64,000 nt of DNA from Teratosphaeria epicoccoides (lineage: Eukaryota; Ascomycota; Dothideomycetes; Mycosphaerellales; Teratosphaeriaceae): the NCBI GenBank assembly GCA_021401465.1, contig JADDMT010000048.1:1-64000 (forward strand). The letters are read 5' to 3'. Shown here piece after piece: positions 1 through 9,398 of the stretch. The translations under genes and the position numbers were made by a program. Positions within the stretch are counted from its first letter, which is position 1. Each line of letters starts with the position of its first letter. The notes beneath the pieces are model-generated. The model was not told the origin of the DNA. It saw nothing but the letters and a program-made list of their open reading frames with translations, and searched no databases.

Positions 1-340
1 GGGGGGGGGGGGGGGGGGGAAGGGCGCTGCTGGCTCCGAAACGGTGGACCGGCTGTGAGGTTTTTGAACGCAAATGGACCGCTCTTCGTTTCGATGGCAC
101 GGATTGACCTCGCTCTGGAAAGCAGCGGATGCGCGCGCGAGCAAAACTTTGGACAGCACTCGAAGTGTTTCGTGGAGCCGTAGCGTCATGGAGTCGACGC
201 GGCAAGTTGAGTGACGAGGACGACGGATGTCTCACTTCTCTTCTTCAGCCGGCTCTTCTGTCAGTCACACAGCAGTACGCATCATGGTGATTCCGCAATG
301 AGGCTTTGTAAGAAAAAAAAATAGCAGCAACGATGTCTCG
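1..340. other. Window edge with G homopolymer; CDC43 downstream region
   Basis: The window opens with a run of 19 G before ordinary sequence begins. The rest of the interval lies downstream of the CDC43 stop codon and contains no convincing coding sequence. The G run may be a true homopolymer or an assembly or sequencing artefact at a contig edge; the sequence alone does not decide. Confidence 0.6.
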
Positions 341-1793
341 CTATTGGGAATTCGTGCGCCATCTCTTCCAAATACCAGGCAGCCTGCCCCGCGCCTCTTT
401 GCTCAGACACATGCCGCCATCCAGCTGCTTCACATTCTCCCCGCCAGCCAGGCTCAGAGCCGCCAATCCCAGGTAACTGTGATAGAGATCCGGCAGATCG
501 CCGGGAAACTTCCCGAAACCGCCCAGGACTGGATGCTGCGTCTTACCCAGCAGGTATCGTCGCACGGCTTGGTGGTCGTACAGAGCGGGTTGCTTCATGA
601 TGTGCAGAGGTGCGCAAGCCCAGAAGGCGTAGCAGGTATCTGCAACTTTGTTGCAGCGACCGTTCATACCGGCGCCATCAACGAGAAGGTCGAAAATCGA
701 GCCGGCCGCCGAGTCCACTCTGGCTTGGTGAGCAGGAACGTGGCCGTCCGCTTTCTCGTACAGCTTGCCTTCTGCTACCTGCGTGTCGGAAGTCGGATGG
801 CCACCGAATTCACTGTCGAGTCCCGCGTTCGGGTCTGTCAGCTCAGTCTGTCTTGACACGAGCCAGCCCAACGTGGTTCCCGGACTGGAGGGACCGAGCA
901 CTTTGCCGCCGTCATGGTGCTCCCCAAGTCGAAGGCGCCGGACCAGGGCGAGAGCGCCAATGGAGCAGAATGTGTAGCCGGCGTGGGGCTCGTGGAACGG
1001 CTCATCCGCTATCCCGCCATCGTGGCACTGTTGCGGACATCAGCTGGTTTCGATGCAGTGTTGGCATCTTGAGATGCCAGAGTACCTACTTCCGCCGCGC
1101 ATATACAGCGGACGAGCCCGTCGACGTTGATGTCTTGAATCTCTTGTCCGCCAATGTCGACGGATCCTTCGCTGTCGCCACGCAGCATATATCTGATGCC
1201 CGCCGCGCAATAGCCGAAGCGAGGATCGCGCCCTCCTTCGATCTGGCCATTGACACGCGTCTCGCCGAACGAGCCATCTGGTCTCTGCATCTGGGAAAGC
1301 CATTTCAAGGTCTCTTTTCGCCTGACGCGTTGGAAGCCATCGTTGTAGATCAGCAACAGCGCCAAGGCGAAGTACGTTGCAGGGACATTGGCAGGATCCC
1401 ACTGAGCGTTTGACTCGTTTCTTCGCACGCCACAGTCCGTGCCAGGCCACATGCGAAAGCCGCCGTCCGGGTGTTGGCAGTGATACACCCAATCAAGATG
1501 ATCCTGCCGTTCCTGCTCGGAGGGAAGTGTCTTCAGGACTCCCAGGAGGTCCAGAGCGGAGATGATGAAGTAGGCCAGGTACATTCGGTTGCTGTCATTG
1601 CTGGTATATTGATGGGGCAGGAGTGTTTTCAAGCATCGCGTCCAGTATTTGACATGGCGAGCCTACACGTCAGTGAGACGACATGAACTTGGTAGAGCAT
1701 TCTGTCGCCGAGCCAAGAGTCACACACCTTGTCAAGCTTGATAGGTGGCAACAGTCCAGATTCATCTTCGAGTGAGACGGCAGTCACCGCCAT
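341..1793 (-). CDS. CDC43: Geranylgeranyltransferase type I beta subunit (CDC43)
   Basis: This is the catalytic beta subunit of protein geranylgeranyltransferase I, which attaches C20 isoprenoid to CaaL proteins such as Rho GTPases in the cytosol and pairs with the alpha subunit RAM2. Three exons are inferred: 1793-1728, 1662-1090 and 1027-341, giving 441 aa. The ATG at 1793 opens a short exon; the second exon begins with ARHVKYWTRCL, the typical family start. The zinc ligands are visible as Asp and Cys in VADTCYAFW and a His in LYHSYLGLA. The prenyltransferase repeats are visible as DGGIADEPFHEPHAGYTFC and GGFGKFPG. The Arg-His-x-x-Tyr start and the spacing favour type I over farnesyltransferase beta or Rab GGTase beta. 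The promoter is shared with the divergent Bem46-like gene, 293 bp between start codons. The RAM2 partner is encoded about 6.4 kb away. Splice sites are inferred by eye. Confidence 0.93.
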
Positions 1794-2086
1794 AACCACA
1801 CGCACGGAGATGTGTATCGCACAGCGCCACCGCCCTGCACATGTGTTTTGTCCCTCTGACTCGCGCGATGTGGCGCTGGTGCTGCTTAGTCACGCGACCC
1901 GCCACCGGGCCCTTGTCGAGGCGATGTGACCAACACTGGTGGCTACAGACCTGCCGCGTACGGGCTACGGCATTCGCCAGGAACGATTGCAGACATCGAG
2001 CTCACCCTGCCTCAGCCGCTCATATCGGATCTGCGGCGATGGAGTAGCACCCGGCCGTCAGTCTGTTCTTTCACTTCCTGGCCACC

Positions 2087-3088
2087 ATGGCGGCTACCGT
2101 CTGGACGTGGGCAAGGCTGCCGCTTTACCTTGGCAGCGGTATTGTCGGCCTGGCAGGCAGCGCTCTCTACTACTACCAGAAGTATGCGTCTTGTCTCAGT
2201 CGGGGAAGTAATCACACCCATGCTAAGCTTCATCTACAGCGAACTGATCTACCCGCGCAACCTCCCCCCAGGTGCTCGGACGGAAGTGCCGCGTCCGTCC
2301 CAATTCGGGATCGAGAACTTCGAGGAGCTGAGAATACCGACGCCTGACGGAGAGACCTTGAGCGCCTTCCTAATCAAGCCCGACAATGCTTCAACCGCTC
2401 GGCCTGTGACCATATTAGCTTTTCATGGCAACGCCGGAAACGCCGGTCATCGTCTACCAATTGCCAAGATCTTGGCCAATGACATTCGCTGTACGACGCT
2501 GATGGTGGACTACCGCGGGTACGGTCTATCAACTGGAACACCCAATGAGAAGGGTCTGGCGGTTGACGCTCAAACAACTGTCGACTACATCAGACAACGG
2601 TCAGATCTCAAAGGCAACAAGATTGTGATCTATGGCCAAAGTCTGGGAGGCGCCGTCAGCATAGATGTCGTCGCCAAGAACAAGGGCACTGGCGACATCA
2701 AGGGCCTTATCCTAGAGAACACTTTCCTGAGCATAGCCAAGATGATTCCAAGCGTCATGCCTGCTGCTCGATATCTTACGCCGCTGTGTCACGAGTACTG
2801 GAAAAGCGAGGAGATGATCCCACAGATCACGGACGTTCCGGTGCTGTTTTTGAGCGGCCTTCGGGATGAGATTGTGCCGTAGGTGTTCTGACCTGACTTT
2901 GCACAGCACACTCGCGCTGACGATGCCCCAGACCATCTCATATGAAGCAGCTGTTCAAGCTCTGCGCTTCAAGCAGTATCACCTGGAAGGAGCTTCCTAA
3001 TGGTGATCATAACAATACCGTGGCGGAGCCGGGGTATTTCTACCACTTGGAAGACTTCATCAGGAGACATGTGGATGTCCGAGCGTAG
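2087..3088 (+). CDS. Bem46/ABHD13-type alpha/beta hydrolase
   Basis: This is a membrane-associated alpha/beta hydrolase of the Bem46 family (ABHD13-like); its substrate is not defined. Exons are 2087-2181, 2228-2878 and 2932-3088, giving 300 aa. Residues about 10-30 form one hydrophobic anchor (LYLGSGIVGLAGSALYYY), followed by the family motif YSELIYPRN. The oxyanion segment is AFHGNAGNAGHR, the nucleophile elbow is GQSLGG, the acid is the Asp of GLRDEIVP and the base is the His of LPNGDHNN. The second intron splits the codon in DEIVPPSHMK, and both introns restore frame cleanly. It diverges from CDC43. Bem46 proteins are linked to ER and polarity functions in fungi, which is family knowledge and not shown here. 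Confidence 0.9.
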
Positions 3089-4111
3089 TACGGCGCTAAG
3101 GTGTACCTGATACAATGCAGATAGTCGACACACTGATACCCATACTGCTCGCCATCCACGCTCACGTGACAGCGCTATAAGGACCATGCGCAGCGCGTAT
3201 TCGCAATATCACATCCCTCAAATGAGAGCTGAACCTTCTACCACCTTGGTTTATCACTTATCTCAACAAGGACAGACCTGAAGACTCTGAGCTTGGCTTG
3301 ACCAGCGTTTTCATCAGTCAAGTGATTCTGTCGCGATAGGACTGTCTGTTGACACATTCAGAGCTGGTTGATGCAATTGACTTCCTAGCCACGTGGTGAT
3401 GATGCTGTGGACTGCCCACAATGTTGATGCGGTCATCAAGCGTCGACTGTATCTGTCGAATGGTCAAATGATATGTGAAAATCAGTGCTAGTCATGTCAT
3501 GAGCCGACCAGACCATTGACGAGTGCAAACAACGCTTATGGTAGTCAACCGGATCGGTAGTCCATCACCTGCCTCAATCAGCAGACAGCCGTGTCAACAA
3601 GCAGTCAAGCATGAAAAGAGTAGTCATTCGTGCCAGCAAGCCGTCAATCGCGTCGACCAATGAATCGGTTGATCGATTGACTGAGGTACATGGTGCCCTG
3701 TCCACCACCTGTCGTCTTGCATCCGGTGCTTGCTTTCCGGTGCTCCTCTTGCGTGATCCCGCAGTGTGGCGATGATGATATACAAGGATCAGGGGGAGAG
3801 GGCAAGGATGAAGCATGACCTGCATTATGCATAGAGTCGAAACGTGCATATGTACGTACCCCAGATGGAGCCAGGCTTTACACTGCCTAGTGTGGCTGAG
3901 TTTCTGGAGATATACTTTGAACAATGGGACGATTATTTGTGAAGACCCACTGCGCCTCAAGTGTCGTCGCCAGAATCTCGACCAGCACCGCGACGCTGAC
4001 CCGCGATGATGGGTGGGGAACAGTAGCAGTTGCCGGCGTCAAGGAGCGACAAGAGATCGTGATCGGCAACAGGCAGGGTCATAGTCGGAAAAGCCACACA
4101 ATCGATCAACA
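3089..4111. other. Intergenic region upstream of ERG12
   Basis: About 1 kb between the Bem46-like gene and the ERG12 start. No supported ORF or RNA gene is seen. The middle part (about 3483-3680) carries degenerate units of about 20 bp resembling those near 36.3 kb, listed separately. The last 200 bp should include the ERG12 promoter. Confidence 0.6.
3483..3680. repeat. Degenerate 20-bp periodic repeat (array A)
   Basis: Units begin near 3542, 3562, 3582, 3602, 3621 and 3641, each about 20 bp, with a recurring [CT]AGTCAA core. The 12-mer CAGTCAAGCATG at 3602 also occurs at 36397 in the clearer array B, and AGACCATTGA at 3510 also occurs at 36441. The units are strongly diverged, so the edges are approximate. 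There is no coding potential in a consistent frame. Confidence 0.45.
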
Positions 4112-5650
4112 ATGAACGGGCATACGAATGGGGTTAATGGCGCGCATGCGCCGTCACGACCGAACGGACATGTGGATGCCACGCGATCACCACACAAGGC
4201 GCCCAAGTCTCACTTCTCGCAAGATGGTGAGATGGCTGCAGAGGCGAATGGCCATGCACGGCCGCCTCACAGCCGGAAGGAGTCAAATCCGCTTGCGCCG
4301 CCCTTCATTGTGTCCGCGCCAGGCAAGACGATCGTATATGGAGAGCATGCTGTGGTGCACGGCAAGGCAGCGATAGCTGCAGCGATATCGTTGAGGTCAT
4401 ACCTGCTATGTACGACTCTATCGAAGTCGAAGAGGACCGCGACTCTAATCTTCGCGGACATTGGCCTCGAGCACACATGGCATATACCAGACCTGCCCTG
4501 GGCGGCATTCCGAGCAAAACGCAAGAAGTACTACGATATGGTCACGAGCTTGGATGACGAGCTTGTTGAGGCCATGCAACCCCACCTTACATCCGTCAGT
4601 GATCACCGGAGTCCAGAAGACCGAAAACGGGATAGGAATGCTGCTTCCGCTTTCTTATACCTATTCATGTCGCTAGGAAGTGCGAGCAGTCCACCCTGCA
4701 TATACGCCTTGCGATCGACTATACCTGTCGGTGTGGGTCTGGGCAGCAGCGCCAGCATATGTGTCTGCATGAGCACAGCATTACTGTTGCAATGTAGAGC
4801 ATTATCAGGCCCGCACCCAGACCAGATGACCAGAGAAGCCGAGGAGCAGTTGGAGCGCATCAATAGGTGGGCGTTCGTTGGCGAGATGTTAATCCATGGC
4901 AACCCATCCGGAGTCGACAACACTGTGGCAACCAACGGGCATGCCGTGCTTTTCCAGCGAACAGACTATTCCAAGCCTCCGACCGTCTCGATACTACGAG
5001 ACTTCCCGGAGCTACCGCTCCTTCTCATCGACACGAATCAAGCCAAGAGCACGGCGGCTGAGGTTGCCAAGGTCGGCCAGCTGAAATCGACGCACCCTGC
5101 CGTGACAGGCCATATCTTCGAGGCAATTGACTCAATAACACGATCAGCACACGACGTAGTCGTGGGTGACGATCCAGGCTCAATAGAAAGCATCACACAC
5201 CTAGGCGAGTTGATGAATGTGAACCATGGCCTCCTCACTAGCCTAGGCGTCTCACACCCACGACTGGAGAGGCTACGATACCTGGTCGACCAAGCCGGCG
5301 TGGGCTGGACGAAGCTCACAGGTGCTGGAGGCGGAGGATGCGCGATTACGCTTTTGAGACCAGCACAGCAATTATCGAAAGACGGACAGCTGAACGGCGA
5401 TGCCGGATCCCCGACGAAGCACGATAGCAAGACTCCGCTCCAGCAGCTTGAGGATCAGCTGCAAGATGAAGGGTTTACAAAGTACGAGACTACAGTCGGT
5501 GGTGATGGTGTTGGTGTGCTGTACCCGGCTGTGCTCAATGATGAGGAGATCGATCAGGAGATGTTTCTCACGGCCGAAGGGAGGGACGGCGTGGAGGAGT
5601 TGGTGAGTGCAAAGAGGGACAGGGATGCTTGGAAGTACTGGAGGCCGTGA
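4112..5650 (+). CDS. ERG12: Mevalonate kinase (ERG12)
   Basis: Mevalonate kinase phosphorylates mevalonate with ATP in the cytosolic isoprenoid and sterol pathway. It is a single exon of 512 aa. GHMP-kinase motifs are in order: the substrate-side motif SAPGKTIVYGEHAVVHGK from residue about 68, the ATP-binding loop PVGVGLGSSAS near 205-215, HGNPSGVDN in the middle and the C-terminal KLTGAGGGGCAIT near 400. The first about 60 residues (rich in Asn, Gly, His and Pro) are a low-complexity extension absent from short family members. A second internal low-complexity stretch follows the C-terminal motif. The ATG at 4112 is the first in frame, with A at -3. The pathway makes the prenyl diphosphates used by the transferase whose two subunits flank this gene at 1.8 and 9.1 kb. 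Confidence 0.96.
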   Translation: MNGHTNGVNGAHAPSRPNGHVDATRSPHKAPKSHFSQDGEMAAEANGHARPPHSRKESNPLAPPFIVSAPGKTIVYGEHAVVHGKAAIAAAISLRSYLLCTTLSKSKRTATLIFADIGLEHTWHIPDLPWAAFRAKRKKYYDMVTSLDDELVEAMQPHLTSVSDHRSPEDRKRDRNAASAFLYLFMSLGSASSPPCIYALRSTIPVGVGLGSSASICVCMSTALLLQCRALSGPHPDQMTREAEEQLERINRWAFVGEMLIHGNPSGVDNTVATNGHAVLFQRTDYSKPPTVSILRDFPELPLLLIDTNQAKSTAAEVAKVGQLKSTHPAVTGHIFEAIDSITRSAHDVVVGDDPGSIESITHLGELMNVNHGLLTSLGVSHPRLERLRYLVDQAGVGWTKLTGAGGGGCAITLLRPAQQLSKDGQLNGDAGSPTKHDSKTPLQQLEDQLQDEGFTKYETTVGGDGVGVLYPAVLNDEEIDQEMFLTAEGRDGVEELVSAKRDRDAWKYWRP

Positions 5651-6545
5651 GGTCTGGCAATTGGAACGGGCATGTGAGGTGGCACGGGATTGTCGGCAGA
5701 TATCAGAGATTTCGAAGCGTCAGGTAAGCCATGAGTATTGGTGGTGCGCTGTGATGTACCACCGTGTAGGACTACTGTTCATGTACGCTATGTGTCCGCG
5801 AAAATGATGGCAGGCATGGCGAGCTCGTGACTGAGCTGCGGTGTCGTCGACCGGTCAGACTGCTCGACCGTCCCCGGCCTTGCGTGTCGATCGCCTCAAA
5901 CTTCATCGTCCAGCAGCTTGACTCACCAGGATCTATTGTTCTTCAAGACTCTACAGCCTGCAATGCAAATACGCGTCTCCCAATGACGGCGCGGTGGCGC
6001 CTGCCCACATCATCGCTGCCCGTCGCAGCCTCTTCGCATCGTGGGCCACAGGCCACAGCCGGGATCCATCTTACGCATCGATTGTGCTTTTGAGTATGTG
6101 ATGCTCACCTCGCTCGATCGCGCGGGAGAGGCAGTTTCCCGCGGGAAAGTTCTTTTCCCGCCGCTTGCGAGACCTCCGCATCAGCCGGCGGCAACCCGCG
6201 GAGAGATGGATGCGCGTGAGATGGTCATGAAAAATCCGGCGACAGCCACATGTATGCGGCAATGGCGGCCTTTACGGGTTTCACCGGCAGCAAAAATTTC
6301 CCATTCGCAGCCTGATCTTCCTGCGCGAAAGTGCTCATGCGATGGCGTCCTGACTAGTGCGGTCCTTGCGAGGGATTCATGGGTTCCCGGATGCAAAGAT
6401 GGGAGCTATGTCATTTCTTATCACGCCCAGACAAAGATTCTGCTCATGGCGGAGGAGTCGAGTCAAGAAGGATAAGTAGTCGCATCGATGCCGGACCCAC
6501 CAGTCTGTCCATTTCGGCAGATCATTTGAAAGCAGCAGGAGCAAA
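5651..6545. other. Intergenic, GC-rich, upstream of the dehydratase gene
   Basis: About 0.9 kb between ERG12 and the serine/threonine dehydratase. No supported gene is seen. It contains a 14-bp perfect palindrome at 6135-6148 followed closely by a second TTTTCCCGCC element, listed separately. Confidence 0.6.
6135..6148. promoter_or_regulatory. Perfect palindrome TTTCCCGCGGGAAA
   Basis: A 14-bp inverted repeat with no mismatch, with a further TTTTCCCGCC nine bases or less downstream (about 6153-6162). It lies about 400 bp upstream of the dehydratase start. It resembles E2F/MBF-type cell-cycle half sites facing each other, but no function is shown; it could be a chance GC-rich palindrome. Confidence 0.35.
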
Positions 6546-7939
6546 ATGGCACCACAAGAGATCACATCCTTCCGTCACTCCTCCTACGCCTCGCTGTCAT
6601 CCCTCACGCAAAACCACCACAGCACCACCACCACCACCACCACTCCCTCCAAACCTCCTCCCGACACAACCGAGAAACTTTGGCGCAAAACCCCCCTCAT
6701 CGAATCCCCCACCCTCTCCCAAGAAGCAAACTGGTACATTTCCCTCCCGCTCCCGCTCCCCCTTCCACCCCTTCAAACCATCCCCCTGACCCACCTCCAG
6801 CAGAATCCTGCTTAAACTCGACCCCCTCCAACCCTCCGGCTCCTTCAAATCCCGCGGCATCGGAGCCTTCTGCCAGCATGCCCTGCTCGCCGCCTCCCGT
6901 CCCCACCTCACTCACTTCCACATCTCTTCCGGCGGCAACGCGGGTCTCGCCTGCGTGCACGCGGCAAAAGCCCTCGGTCGCCCGAGCACAGTCGTGGTAC
7001 CCCTAACCACGAAGCCGCTGATGATAGCCAAACTGAGAGCGGCGGGTGCGAGTGAAATCGTGCAGCGCGGCCGTACGCTCGCGGAGGCGGACGCGTATAT
7101 GAAGGAAGTGGTGGTTCGGGAGGCGGAGGCGAGGGGCGAGGAGGCGGTGTGCGTGCACCCGTTTGATGATGAGGTGATTTGGAAAGGGCATGGGAGTATT
7201 GTCGAGGAGGTGGAGGAGGAGCTTGTGGGGAGGGGGGAGGGGGCGCCGAGTGTGGTCGTTTGCTCGGTCGGGGGTGGGGGGCTTTTTAATGGGATCGTGC
7301 AGGGTATGGAGGCGCAGGGGGAGAGGTGGAAGGAGACGACGGTGCTGGGGGTGGAGACGAAGGGGTGCGATTCGCTGGCGCAGGCGTTGGATGCGGGGCA
7401 GCTTGTGACGTTGCCGGCGATTACGTCGCAGGCGACGAGTTTGGGCGCCACGAAGGTTAGTGAGCGGACGTTTGAGCTGGCGTCCAAGGGTCGGGAGACC
7501 GGTCGGACGGCCAATGCGGTCTTCTCGGACGCGGAAGCTGCGATGGGATGCTGGCGGTTTGCAGATGACGAACGGATGCTTGTTGAGCTGGCGTGCGGGG
7601 TCAGTGTAGCTGTGTGCTACGGCGGACGGTTGGAGAGGGCACTCGGCCGGAAAGTCGCCAAGGACGAGAAGGTGGTGATCGTGGTGAGTTTCCAGCGCTT
7701 GTCGTCTCATCATGCGGTGCAGGAACTAACGTGCTTGTCAGGTCTGCGGCGGCTCCAACGTGACCTCGGCGATGATAGAGGGCTGGCGAGAGCAGTACGG
7801 CGCGCTTGAGGAGGTCACCGGTATCGCAAGTGTGCCGAACGAGGCCACGGCATCCAGAGATCATGCTTTGAAACGCGAAAAAGTTCCGCAAGATGACTTT
7901 GTCAACGGGGTGGTTCACGGAGCACTGACCGGGGCCTGA
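6546..7939 (+). CDS. PLP-dependent L-serine/threonine dehydratase
   Basis: A fold-type II pyridoxal-phosphate enzyme likely to deaminate serine (and threonine) to pyruvate (or 2-oxobutyrate) and ammonia, like yeast Cha1. Exons are 6546-6733, 6801-7683 and 7742-7939, giving 422 aa. The PLP lysine lies in SGSFKSRGIG, the substrate loop is SSGGNAG, and the phosphate-binding glycine loop is VGGGGLFNG. The last exon continues CGGSNVTSAM. No C-terminal ACT regulatory domain is present, so it is not a biosynthetic Ilv1-type threonine deaminase. Residues about 17-30 are a run of Thr. Base composition changes inside the gene: the first part is pyrimidine-rich, and 7100-7400 is very G-rich on the coding strand. 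It converges on RAM2, with about 200 bp between stop codons. Confidence 0.9.
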
Positions 7940-8144
7940 GAGCTCATGAGTAGCTTTGGGTGTGAGCGAAGAGCTCAAGTGCGAGATGAGCCACCTTACT
8001 TGGCGATAAGTGACGTATGAATACGTTTGGTATTCACGGCGCCATTAGATTAGTACCTCGCCACATGCAGGACTGTCCCATCCTGCGTCAGAACAAAAGG
8101 GTATCTCATATCAAGCCCCATCAAGATCCAACTCTCATCACCAC

Positions 8145-9116
8145 CTACGCCGCCGCCGCGCCCGCCGACAGCCCAAGCAAGCCCTTCCTATACTCCCAAT
8201 AGTTCTTCCTCACCGGATCATACTTCCTCGCCAACAAGTCCAATGCCCTTCCAGCCTCCTCCCCCTGCCTCTCCTCCGCCAAAATCTCCGCCAACAAATC
8301 CAACGCAAAGCTCGATTTGACGTCATCCGGCTTTCCCAGATCCGCATACTGCTCCGCAAACACCTTCAGCTCCTTCAGCTGCATCCCACTCTTCCTCGCA
8401 ATGCCTCTCAAATAATTCCACGGAGACTGATTTTGCGGCGCCTTCGCGATGGCCCTCAACGCGAACTCTGTCTCCCTCTTCCTGACATCCGGATCCGTGA
8501 CCCCCTTCACACCCTCGTCCTCCCGCCCATTGACGATATACCACCGATGATTCCAGACACTGTTATTCCTCACATCCCTCTCCAGCATGCTCTTCGTAAA
8601 TTCCAGCTCCCCATCCTCCCACAACGCAAACCTCTTGACCCACCACTGCCGATAACTCCAGACATGATAATTCTTCGCGTCGCGCTCAAACATCCTGTCC
8701 ACGAACTCCCTCTCCTCCCTCACCACCTCCGCCAGCTCGGCCCCTTCCTTGCGCTCCCCAATCTTCCCCAGCAACAAGAATCGATGATGCCAGATCTGAT
8801 AATTCTTCTGATGCCCCAGCGCCACCTCGTTCAGCCACTCGAGCTCTTGCTGCAGATCCGCGTCGATGGCGAAGAGGCATTTGGCGCGGTAGAGCCAGAC
8901 GGTGTAGTGAGCGGGGTTCATGTCGATGAGGTCTTCCGTGAGCTCGAGCACACGCGGAGAGAACTCGTTGGCGGCCATGACGGCACGTAGGTACGAGCTG
9001 CATTCGGCATATTCGTCGCTGTAAGCGATCGCGGCGAGTGGCTGCGAGGTGTTCGGTTCGCGAAGCGGGATGGGCGTGACGTCCGCCCAGGTTGGGTCGT
9101 CGCTGTACTTGCCCAT
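8145..9116 (-). CDS. RAM2: Protein farnesyl/geranylgeranyltransferase alpha subunit (RAM2)
   Basis: The shared alpha subunit of farnesyltransferase and geranylgeranyltransferase I. It forms a helical crescent around the beta subunit and is needed for prenylation of CaaX proteins. It is a single exon of 323 aa, close to the yeast length. PFTA repeats are recognisable by their W-x-x-R core: HYTVWLYRAKC, NYQIWHHRFLL, NYHVWSYRQWW, NNSVWNHRWYI and NQSPWNYLRGI. The ATG at 9116 is the first in frame. The plus strand across this gene is strikingly C/T-rich, giving long antisense open frames that are not genes. CDC43, its GGTase-I partner, starts at 1793 on the same strand. Confidence 0.95.
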   Translation of the reverse strand: MGKYSDDPTWADVTPIPLREPNTSQPLAAIAYSDEYAECSSYLRAVMAANEFSPRVLELTEDLIDMNPAHYTVWLYRAKCLFAIDADLQQELEWLNEVALGHQKNYQIWHHRFLLLGKIGERKEGAELAEVVREEREFVDRMFERDAKNYHVWSYRQWWVKRFALWEDGELEFTKSMLERDVRNNSVWNHRWYIVNGREDEGVKGVTDPDVRKRETEFALRAIAKAPQNQSPWNYLRGIARKSGMQLKELKVFAEQYADLGKPDDVKSSFALDLLAEILAEERQGEEAGRALDLLARKYDPVRKNYWEYRKGLLGLSAGAAAA

Positions 9117-9398
9117 TGTGTCTGTCGAGATATATCTACTCTACATCAATGTGAGATATGTCAGGAGTTGACGTGCAACTCGAATGGAAGATCGAAGGCG
9201 CCGGGTCGAGGTGGGGCTTTGTAGTGGGGCACCGTTTGTCGGACTTGCTTCGAAAACGGAAGGAACGAACAATACCAAGCTTCCTGTCATCGTTCCTGGA
9301 TCGGACGCCATCTACATGATATGTGCATCTATTCAAGGCGACAATGCCAAAGCCATGGCTACACCCAAACGACCGCAAAAGCGCTTCGTCAAGAACGC

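Noticed and set aside
1..30. Telomere end
   Set aside because: The run is pure G and not a TTAGGG/CCCTAA repeat.
8433..8990. Long open frame on the plus strand opposite RAM2
   Set aside because: It is the antisense of a C/T-rich coding strand. Its product is Pro/Leu-rich without motifs, while RAM2 shows clear prenyltransferase repeats.
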